Of a stretch of 64,000 nt of DNA, positions 57,795-64,000 are shown piece after piece. Every line of letters starts with the position of its first letter. Position 1 is the first letter of the stretch. The notes under the pieces are model-generated. The model saw only the letters and a list, made by a program, of their open reading frames with translations, was not told where the DNA came from and ran no database searches. The stretch lies in assembly GCF_032484785.1 (NCBI RefSeq), contig NZ_JAUETR010000001.1:3165501-3229500 (forward strand). Reading direction: 5' to 3'. The position numbers and the translations under genes are program-made. This stretch comes from Bradyrhizobium sp. SZCCHNS1050. Lineage in GTDB: Bacteria; Pseudomonadota; Alphaproteobacteria; Rhizobiales; Xanthobacteraceae.

Positions 57795-59780
57795 TCAGAA
57801 ATCCCCGTGCAACCGCCCGGAGAAGATCGACACCGGGCCGCGGTCGGCGTTGTAGGCGGGGTTGTTGACGAACTGGTAGTCCGCCGTGAAGGTCAGGTAT
57901 TTGTTGATCGAGTAGGCGTAGTAGGCCTCGATGATGTTCTCGCGCCGATAGTTCAGCGCACCATCGCCGATCAGCGGGCCGAGGCCGCCGGCGGCGAGGA
58001 AGGCGCGGTGGTCGCGCGACAGCCCGTTGGTCACGCCGGCGAGGCCGATCGTATCATCGGGACGGCCCCAGCGCGTGCCCTTGATCGAGGTGCCGAACGA
58101 CAGGCTGTTGTCGATGTCGGTGAAGGCCATGATCTCGGTCTTGCCGTCGTTCCAGCTCCAGCGGCCGAACAGGCCGAGCTCGTCTGACAGCGCCTGGTCG
58201 AAAGAGACGACGTAGCCGTATTTGGGGCGGCCGCGGCGGGTCTGGGTGATGTCGGCATTGAGCGCGGGATTGTCCAGCGTCTCGCGGTAGCTGCCGGAGA
58301 AGGTGTTGTTGAAGAAGCCGATGGTGCGCAGGTGGCCCGGCTGCGAGAACAGCTGATAGCGCGTCTCCAGCTCGACGACATAGCTGCCGCGCCTGAACAC
58401 GTTCGTGTCGAAATTGTTGGAGTTCGAGGTGGCGTCGACCAGGAAATAGCCGGCGCGCAGCGCCCAGTTCCTCTGGTTCAGCTCGGCGGTGGCGCCATAG
58501 GTCAGGCCGAGCTTGTCGGCGGCGTAGTCGAAGGCACCGGGCGCCCAGATCGACCAGTTCATGAAGTCCTTGCGCGCATCCTTGGCGTAGGCGTTGCCGT
58601 CGAACACGTCGAGCACCGGAAATTTGCCGATCTGCACCGTGAGACGCGAGATGTCCTGCTTGCCGGAGAGCTGCAGCTGGCCGCTGCCGAGCTGCTCCTG
58701 CTCGCCGCCGAAGCCGAAGGTCTGGCGCAGGAACAGCCGCGAGGTGTTGTAGTGCGGATAGGGGAAGTCGGACTTCTGCGCTTCGCCATTGGGGAAGCCG
58801 CCGAGTCCGACGGTGTTGCTGAGGCCGAAGCCCTGCAGCAGCTCGGGATTGTAGTAGACCTCGCCGCCGTCCCACAGCCGCGCGTTGATGTACAGGCTGT
58901 TGCTCCAGGTCTCCTGGAATTGGCGCGCGGGTGTCAGGCTGTTGGCGCCGGTGTAGGCGGCGCGGAACGCCGGATAGCCCTGGCCGATCACGGTCGCCTG
59001 GCCGTGGATCTCCCAGCGGTCGGATTCGGGATCGGACGGATCGCTCTTGAGCTTCAGGTCGGGACCGCTGGCGAAGTCGAGCTTCCGGTTGAGCCCGACC
59101 CGCAGGGTCTGGAAGTCGAGTTGCGAATTGTAGCTGGCTCCGTTGGAGAAGCGGACGCCACCGTTCTCGAAATGGCTGTAGAGATATTCGAGGCGCCAGC
59201 TCCAATGCGGCGCAAAGCTGCGTTCGATGCCGGCGCCGGCGGCCCAGCCGAGCCGCGTCGTCAGCAGTTTCTCGGTGTCGCCGGCTGCATTGGTGTTGAT
59301 GAAGCGGCCGCCGGTCCAGGCAAGGCCGCCGGTGGCATAGACCAGCCAGTCGCCCCTGATGTAGCCGACGCGGCCGCGGGCGGTGGCGACATAGTCCCAC
59401 AGCTCCGAGACGTTCGAGCCGGGCGTGCCGAGCATCGCGACGGTGTGGTTGGAGGTGAGATAGTTCGGAAAGCTGAAATCACCCTCGAGCCCGAGCAACA
59501 GCCCGGAGCGGGTGACCCAGTTGTAGCCGGCCTGAACGCCGCCGGTGAGACCGCTGAACGGGCTGCCGGTGCTGACCGTGCCGCTCGGGTCCGTCAGGGT
59601 CGCCCGGCCGTGGTCACGTGTATAGCCGGCATGGACGCCGACATAGAGGCCGGTCCAGTCGAACACCGTTTGCGCCATCCGGGCCTTGACCGGCAGGTCG
59701 GCGGCAGCGGCGGGGGCAGCGAGCGCGGCGATCATGGCGCCGGCCGCGATCACTTCCCGGGTGCAGTTCGAACGGATCAT
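57795..59780 (-). CDS. Outer-membrane protein: Omp31-like barrel fused to OprB-like carbohydrate porin
   Basis: ATG 59780 starts a 661-residue protein with a signal peptide ending at APAAAADLPV. Residues about 35-235 are an OmpA/Omp31-type eight-strand barrel typical of Rhizobiales: FDWTGLYVGVHAGYTRDHGR, GLTGGVQAGYNWVTRSGLLL, and YVATARGRVGYIRGDWLVYA. Residues about 250-661 are an OprB-type porin (WEIHGQATVIGQGYPAFRAA, NSLYINARLWDGGEVYYNPE, and the final FTADYQFVNNPAYNADRGPV). OprB channels take up sugars and related solutes. The two-barrel layout is unusual but the frame is continuous. It stands alone on the minus strand. Confidence 0.88.
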   Translation of the reverse strand: MIRSNCTREVIAAGAMIAALAAPAAAADLPVKARMAQTVFDWTGLYVGVHAGYTRDHGRATLTDPSGTVSTGSPFSGLTGGVQAGYNWVTRSGLLLGLEGDFSFPNYLTSNHTVAMLGTPGSNVSELWDYVATARGRVGYIRGDWLVYATGGLAWTGGRFINTNAAGDTEKLLTTRLGWAAGAGIERSFAPHWSWRLEYLYSHFENGGVRFSNGASYNSQLDFQTLRVGLNRKLDFASGPDLKLKSDPSDPESDRWEIHGQATVIGQGYPAFRAAYTGANSLTPARQFQETWSNSLYINARLWDGGEVYYNPELLQGFGLSNTVGLGGFPNGEAQKSDFPYPHYNTSRLFLRQTFGFGGEQEQLGSGQLQLSGKQDISRLTVQIGKFPVLDVFDGNAYAKDARKDFMNWSIWAPGAFDYAADKLGLTYGATAELNQRNWALRAGYFLVDATSNSNNFDTNVFRRGSYVVELETRYQLFSQPGHLRTIGFFNNTFSGSYRETLDNPALNADITQTRRGRPKYGYVVSFDQALSDELGLFGRWSWNDGKTEIMAFTDIDNSLSFGTSIKGTRWGRPDDTIGLAGVTNGLSRDHRAFLAAGGLGPLIGDGALNYRRENIIEAYYAYSINKYLTFTADYQFVNNPAYNADRGPVSIFSGRLHGDF

Positions 59781-60125
59781 GGCGGCGGATTCCCAAGGCA
59801 AGGCAAACGACACAGGCAACGTCACAACTGATTGCCCGCGCACAGTCACGAGAAGATTACGGAGTCGTCGATGTTTGATCGGAAGTGTGGATGACACGCG
59901 GCAATTCAGGGATGATTTATATTGCGATTAATTCGCAAGAGCAAGCGTGGGGCGATCTGACCCGGTTTCTGATCGAGGGTGTTGCGCCCACGCAACAATC
60001 GGCCCGCCCGGGCGGCCGGGCGGGCTGTCGAGATCGCAGATCGGGGCAGGTAGACGCCCGGCCTTGGCGAATTTGGCGAGGCGAGCCTTGGCCGCGGCTG
60101 GGCGGGGCGCGACGAAAGCCCAGCA
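59781..60125. other. Intergenic stretch with a strong hairpin
   Basis: The left part (to about 59930) is the leader and presumed promoter of the porin gene, including AT-rich sequence at 59900-59935. At 60002-60025 GCCCGCCCGG and CCGGGCGGGC form a perfect ten-pair stem with a four-base loop. There is no run of T on either side, so it is an imperfect terminator at best, possibly for the minus-strand small gene at 60126-60407. No gene is seen. Confidence 0.5.
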
Positions 60126-60407
60126 TCAATAGCCGCAGGCCCTGACCCGGCCGACATACTGGCCGTAGACGTTGTACTGCGGCACCCAGCGGCAGTACCG
60201 ATAGCCACCGCCATAGTAGTAGCCGTCGTTGCTGGCGGCGATGGCGCTGCCGACGACGGCGGCGCCGACGAGGCCGGCACCGACGCCCCAGCCCCAATGG
60301 TGATGATGGAAGCCGTTGGCCGCGGCAGGCGTCGACGTTGCGGCGATGCTGCCGGTCACGGCGAGAGCGGTCAGCGCGAGGGCGGCAATCTTGGTCTTGA
60401 TCGACAT
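60126..60407 (-). CDS. Small exported Gly/Tyr/His-rich protein
   Basis: ATG 60407 behind AGGAG gives 93 residues. A signal peptide ends at TPAAANG. The mature protein starts FHHHHWGWGVGAGLVGAAVV, has one hydrophobic Gly/Ala stretch and ends with NDGYYYGGGYRYCRWVPQYN and VYGQYVGRVRACGY, with two Cys. Short proteins of this kind are common in Bradyrhizobium-group genomes and have no known role; the His cluster could bind metal. A hairpin follows the stop at 60002-60025. Confidence 0.75.
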   Translation of the reverse strand: MSIKTKIAALALTALAVTGSIAATSTPAAANGFHHHHWGWGVGAGLVGAAVVGSAIAASNDGYYYGGGYRYCRWVPQYNVYGQYVGRVRACGY

Positions 60408-60553
60408 GGTGAAGGCTCCTGTTTGTTGTTGCGGCGGCCGGCGTCGGCCGCTTGCCAAATTGGACGGAGCCTTTTCGAAACCGGTTCGAATCGCCTGATC
60501 GCGATCGACGCCGTTCGAAGATTCATCAGAAGATCCAGAGTGTTATCTCTGGC

Positions 60554-61384
60554 TCAGCCGCCCGACAGGGGGCCGCGGCCAAGCGCGTTCACGTCGAAGT
60601 TATCGATGTCGTCCAGCAGCGCACAGAACGCCCGCGCGCCGTGGTCGAGCACGCGCTCGCCCTTCTCCGCCGACGCCTGCGTGGCATCGCCGACCGCGCC
60701 GCCCGCATTCAGGTCCTGCGTCTGCCAGGCCATCGGCGCCGGCCGCTGCGTCGAGAGCACCTTGTAGGTCGTTTCCATCTCAGCGCCGCGCGAGGAGAAT
60801 GCGGCGATCGCATCGCTGCGCACCAGCGTGGGATGGCGGGCCAGCATGATCGAGGTCTCGACGGCGCCGCCGTGAATGCCGTGCCGCAGCTCATCGGGCG
60901 AGAACAGGCCGTCGGGCGCACCGAAGCGCGACCACGACGTCGTCACCACCAGCATGCGGTGATCAGCGCGCAGATCCTGTGCGACCAGGGTCATCGCGGC
61001 ACTGTTGCCGCCATGGCTGGTGACGATCACGAGCTTCCTGATCCCGGCGCGCGCGACGCTGTCGCCGAGCGCACGCCAGCTCCGCAGCGCGACCTCGGTC
61101 GGCATGGTCAGCGTGCCCGGATAGTCGATATGCTCGGTCGAGATCCCCACTGGCTGCACCGGCAGGACCGTCACCGGCAGCGCCGGCGGCAGCAGCGCGC
61201 GCACCTGGGCGAGATAGGCCTCGGCGATGTAGACGTCGGTGCCGAGAGGCAGGTGCGGGCCGTGCTGCTCGGTGGCGGCGAGCGGCAGCACTGCGATCCA
61301 GCGCGCGCTCTCGGGCGTTCCCGCCTCGGGCGTTGCCAAAGCGGGCCAGTGCAGCTCGGTCCAGTCGCGGGGCGGCAGGGTCAT
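60554..61384 (-). CDS. Creatininase-family amidohydrolase
   Basis: A 276-residue metallohydrolase-fold protein. The metal-binding opening is IAVLPLAATEQHGPHLPLGT followed by D (E-x-HGPHLPLGTD), then STEHIDYPGTLTMPTEVALR and VIVTSHGGNSAAMTLVAQDL with the SHGGN motif; GIHGGAVETSIMLARHP is the HAGxxETS segment. Relatives hydrolyse creatinine or formamide-type cyclic amides in riboflavin, F420 or mycofactocin pathways. It is divergent from a NitT/TauT-type importer operon, whose cargo could be its substrate; that link is inference. Confidence 0.9.
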   Translation of the reverse strand: MTLPPRDWTELHWPALATPEAGTPESARWIAVLPLAATEQHGPHLPLGTDVYIAEAYLAQVRALLPPALPVTVLPVQPVGISTEHIDYPGTLTMPTEVALRSWRALGDSVARAGIRKLVIVTSHGGNSAAMTLVAQDLRADHRMLVVTTSWSRFGAPDGLFSPDELRHGIHGGAVETSIMLARHPTLVRSDAIAAFSSRGAEMETTYKVLSTQRPAPMAWQTQDLNAGGAVGDATQASAEKGERVLDHGARAFCALLDDIDNFDVNALGRGPLSGG

Positions 61385-61476
61385 CGCGCGGGCAGTTTCC
61401 TTCGTCCGTGGGGCAGGGTAGGTATCACCCGAACGATCTTAACATGTTCAGCCAGAAAGAACCGGGGAGACCAGAC

Positions 61477-62508
61477 ATGGCGCAGGCGCTTCTGCCGCGA
61501 ACGTTAATGGCGGCATTGCTGGTCCTCGGCGGGACTTTGGGCGGGATGATCTCGGCGGCCCATGCCCAGACCCTGGACAAGGTCTCGTTCGGCACCAACT
61601 GGGTCGCCGAGGCCGAGCATGGCGGCTTCTTCCAGGCGGTCGCCGACGGCACCTACAAGCGCTACGGTCTGGACGTGACGATCGTGCCGGGCGGTCCGAA
61701 CGAGAACAACCGCATGCTGCTGATCTCGGGCAAGATCGAGTTCTTCATGGCCGCGAACACGCTGATGTCGTTCGACGCGGTCGCCAACAACGTGCCGGTG
61801 GTGTCGATCGCGGCGATGTTCCAGAAGGACCCGCAGGTGTTCCTGACCCACCCGGAGTCCAGGATCACCAAGCTCGACGAGCTGAAGCCGCTGACCCTGT
61901 TCGTCTCCAAGGAAGGCATCTCCAGCTACTATCAATGGCTGAAATCGGAATACGGTTTCTCCGAGAAGAACGTCCGCCCCTACACGTTCAATCCGCAGCC
62001 CTTCATCGCCACGCCGCAGAGCGCAATGCAGGGCTATGTCACGTCGGAGCCGTTCGCGGTCGAGCGCGCCGCCGGCTTCAAGCCCGGCGTGATCCTGCTC
62101 GCAGACAACGGCTTCAACACCTATTCGACCCTGATCGAGACGCGCCGCGACCTGATCGAGAGCAAGCCGGACCTGGTGCAGCGTTTCGTCGATGCCTCGA
62201 TCATCGGCTGGTACAACTACATCTACGGCGACAATTCCGCGGGCAATGCGCTGATCAAGAAGATGAACCCGGAGATGACCGACGACCTGCTGGCCTATTC
62301 GGTCGCCAAGATGAAGGAGTACGGCATCGTCGATTCCGGCGACAGCGTGGAGAAGGGCATCGGCGCCATGACGGAGGAGCGCATCGCCAGCTTCTTCGAC
62401 AAGATGGTGCGGGCCGGCGTGGTCAAGTCGACGATCGACTATCGCAAGTCCTACACGTTGCGTTTCGTCAACAAGAGCGTCGGCATCGATCTCCGGCCGA
62501 AGAAGTAG
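61477..62508 (+). CDS. ABC transporter substrate-binding protein, NMT1/THI5-like
   Basis: ATG 61477 behind GGGGAG gives 343 residues, signal peptide ending at SAAHAQT. The mature sequence starts LDKVSFGTNWVAEAEHGGFF and continues QAVADGTYKRYGLDVTIVPG, LLISGKIEFFMAANTLMSFD and FIATPQSAMQGYVTSEPFAV, as in the NMT1/THI5-like receptors for pyrimidines, riboflavin precursors, nitrate or taurine. Acidic and aromatic residues in the W-x-E-x-EH segment recall pyrimidine-binding members. ATPase and permease genes follow. The divergent creatininase-type gene may act on the imported compound. Confidence 0.9.
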   Translation: MAQALLPRTLMAALLVLGGTLGGMISAAHAQTLDKVSFGTNWVAEAEHGGFFQAVADGTYKRYGLDVTIVPGGPNENNRMLLISGKIEFFMAANTLMSFDAVANNVPVVSIAAMFQKDPQVFLTHPESRITKLDELKPLTLFVSKEGISSYYQWLKSEYGFSEKNVRPYTFNPQPFIATPQSAMQGYVTSEPFAVERAAGFKPGVILLADNGFNTYSTLIETRRDLIESKPDLVQRFVDASIIGWYNYIYGDNSAGNALIKKMNPEMTDDLLAYSVAKMKEYGIVDSGDSVEKGIGAMTEERIASFFDKMVRAGVVKSTIDYRKSYTLRFVNKSVGIDLRPKK

Positions 62509-62533
62509 GACGCTTGAGCGGCACTTTCAGCAA

Positions 62534-63334
62534 ATGAGCTCACCCCTTTCGTCCGAGCGCGCCGTCGCGACCGCGGTACGCCTGCGCGGCGTCACCAAGG
62601 TGTACGAGTCCGGCGTCGCCGCGCTGGGGCCGATCGATCTGACCATCGCCAAAGGCGAGTTCGTCTCGCTGCTCGGCCCCTCCGGCTGCGGCAAGTCGAC
62701 GGCGCTGCGGCTGATCGCAGGCCTCGCGCGCCCGAGCGGCGGCGCGGTCGATGTCGCGGCGTCCGCGTCCGAGACGCATCCGGGCCATCGCATCGGCTTC
62801 GTGTTCCAGGAGCCGACCTTGATGCCCTGGACCAGCGTGCGCGACAATGTCGGATTGCCGTTGAAGCTTGCGCATGTCCCGGCCATGGAGGCGCGGCCGC
62901 GGATCGATGCGGCCTTGGCGCAGGTCGGCCTGTCGGATTTTGCCGATGCTTTCCCGCGCGAATTGTCCGGCGGCATGAAGATGCGCGCCTCGCTGGCGCG
63001 GGCGCTGGTGACGCGGCCCGACATCCTGCTGATGGACGAGCCGTTCGCGGCCCTCGACGAGATCACGCGCTTTCGCCTCAACAACGACCTGCTGGCGCTG
63101 TGGCGCAGCCTGAACATGACCGTCCTGTTCGTCACCCATTCGGTGTTCGAGTCGGTCTACCTGTCGCAGCGCGTGCTGGTGATGACGGCGCGGCCCGGCC
63201 GGCTCAGTGCCGAAATCCGGATCGACGTCGACTCGCGCGATGATGCGTTCCGGGCCTCGCCGGACTACGCCGCATACTGCCGTCGCGTCTCCGACGCGTT
63301 GGCGCCGGCCTACACCGGAGTGCATGCGCTGTGA
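62534..63334 (+). CDS. ABC transporter ATP-binding protein, NitT/TauT type
   Basis: A 266-residue ATPase: Walker A LLGPSGCGKSTALRLIAG, Q loop FVFQEPTLMPWTSVRDNV, signature FPRELSGGMKMRASLARAL, Walker B DILLMDEPFAALDE, switch His in VLFVTHSVFESVYLSQ. The VTHSVFESVYLS form is usual in the subgroup linked to pyrimidine or riboflavin-type uptake. It lies 25 bases after the receptor gene, and its stop overlaps the permease start (GTGA). Confidence 0.94.
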   Translation: MSSPLSSERAVATAVRLRGVTKVYESGVAALGPIDLTIAKGEFVSLLGPSGCGKSTALRLIAGLARPSGGAVDVAASASETHPGHRIGFVFQEPTLMPWTSVRDNVGLPLKLAHVPAMEARPRIDAALAQVGLSDFADAFPRELSGGMKMRASLARALVTRPDILLMDEPFAALDEITRFRLNNDLLALWRSLNMTVLFVTHSVFESVYLSQRVLVMTARPGRLSAEIRIDVDSRDDAFRASPDYAAYCRRVSDALAPAYTGVHAL

Positions 63335-64000
63335 GCGGTGCCTCCGAGCGAGCGACATCCGTTGCGGGCGAGCGGCTGGCGAGCCTCGCCTTTCCGGCCT
63401 TGGTTTTCGTCGCAGCGATGACGGCGTGGGAGTTGGTGGTGCGCGTCAACGGCATCCAGCCCTATGTGCTGCCGGGCCCGCTGCTCATCCTGAAGACGTT
63501 GGTTGCCGACTGGGACATTCTGGCGCAGTCGCTGCTGACGACACTGGTCACCACGCTCGAAGGCTTCATCGCTGCCGCGCTCGGCGGCATCGCGCTGGCG
63601 CTGTTGTTCAACCAGTCGAGATGGCTGGAATGGGCGCTGTTTCCCTATGCCGTAGTGCTGCAGGTCACCCCTGTGATCGCGGTCGCACCGCTGCTCCTGA
63701 TCTATCTGCCGCAGCAGACCGCGGTGGTCGTATGCGCCTGGATCGTCGGCTTCTTCCCGGTGCTGTCCAACACCGCGCTCGGGCTCAACTCGGTCGATCG
63801 CAATCTCGCCGGCCTGTTCCAGCTCTACGGCGCCTCGCGCTGGCAGACCTTGCGCTATCTGAAACTGCCCGCCGCTCTGCCCTACATTCTCGGCGGTCTG
63901 CGCATCGCCGGCGGCCTGTCGCTGATCGGCGCCGTCGTCGCCGAGATCGCCGCGGGCAGCGCCGGCGCGGGCTCAGGGCTCGCCTATCGCATCGCCGAAT
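63331..64000 (+). CDS. ABC transporter permease, NitT/TauT type, cut by right edge
   Basis: The GTG at 63331 overlaps the ATPase stop (GTGA), and the frame stays open to the end of the window (223 codons). Membrane segments are LAFPALVFVAAMTAWELVV, SLLTTLVTTLEGFIAAALGG, LFPYAVVLQVTPVIAVAPLL and VVVCAWIVGFFPVLSNTAL. The EAA loop is YGASRWQTLRYLKLPAALPY, followed by ILGGLRIAGGLSLIGAVVAE. The last 30 or so residues are missing. It is the channel subunit of the importer encoded from 61477. Confidence 0.92.
   Translation, partial: MSGASERATSVAGERLASLAFPALVFVAAMTAWELVVRVNGIQPYVLPGPLLILKTLVADWDILAQSLLTTLVTTLEGFIAAALGGIALALLFNQSRWLEWALFPYAVVLQVTPVIAVAPLLLIYLPQQTAVVVCAWIVGFFPVLSNTALGLNSVDRNLAGLFQLYGASRWQTLRYLKLPAALPYILGGLRIAGGLSLIGAVVAEIAAGSAGAGSGLAYRIAE

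Overview
The window looks like a chromosomal segment of a GC-rich alphaproteobacterium close to Bradyrhizobium or Rhodopseudomonas. This is an inference. It rests on the high GC content, the CarD protein with a long Lys/Ala tail, several families of short palindromic repeats between genes, a Bradyrhizobium-type repeat that mimics a gene (24333-24825), a FixK/FNR-type box, and the large number of ABC transporter and CoA-ester genes. I found no phage, transposase, integrase, CRISPR array or rRNA.

Layout. 1-4205: end of a 7Fe ferredoxin gene, carD with its promoter and terminator, a lipoprotein M48 protease and a nuclease-fold protein. 4372-11918: an orphan branched-chain-type binding protein and a set of acyl-CoA catabolic genes (PaaG-like isomerase, second crotonase, two adjacent acyl-CoA dehydrogenases, SDR, VOC protein). 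11974-18706: small envelope proteins, a membrane-anchored CrtI-like oxidoreductase behind a promoter framed by two identical dyads, an M28/glutaminyl-cyclase-like protein with altered metal ligands, and a two-gene spermidine-synthase-like unit. 19100-36556: tRNA-Arg(CCU), flavin reductase, TPR glycosyltransferase-like protein, luciferase-family enzyme, a repeat-rich gap, a MetX-like hydrolase with a fatty-acid desaturase, a UvrD-type helicase, Tex, and a TRAP-type binding protein overlapping a chemoreceptor gene.

36664-45364: a small secreted protein with a broken duplicate, then what I consider the most coherent module: an SsuABC/TauABC-type importer, gentisate 1,2-dioxygenase, a zeta-class GST isomerase, a MarR regulator, an aryl-CoA ligase and a salicylyl-CoA-5-hydroxylase-like flavoprotein. 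Both minus-strand promoters carry the same 15-bp sequence containing a perfect palindrome. The inferred route is an aromatic acid (probably salicylate) to its CoA thioester, ring hydroxylation, gentisate, maleylpyruvate and fumarylpyruvate.

45448-64000: an ATP-grasp enzyme, ferredoxin-NADP reductase behind a perfect FixK/FNR box, an acyl-CoA synthetase, a GltB-like flavoprotein, an ECF sigma factor with a DUF4142 protein and a cupredoxin (two matching ECF promoters), an ABC importer with a fused double permease and no binding protein, a CorC-type protein, a two-barrel porin, a small Gly/Tyr/His protein, a creatininase-family enzyme and a second NitT/TauT-type importer cut by the right edge.

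Most genes belong to known families. The less ordinary items are regulatory or architectural: the shared palindrome of the aromatic module, the paired ECF promoters, the binding protein coupled to a chemoreceptor, the dyad-flanked CrtI-like promoter and the substituted M28 metal site.
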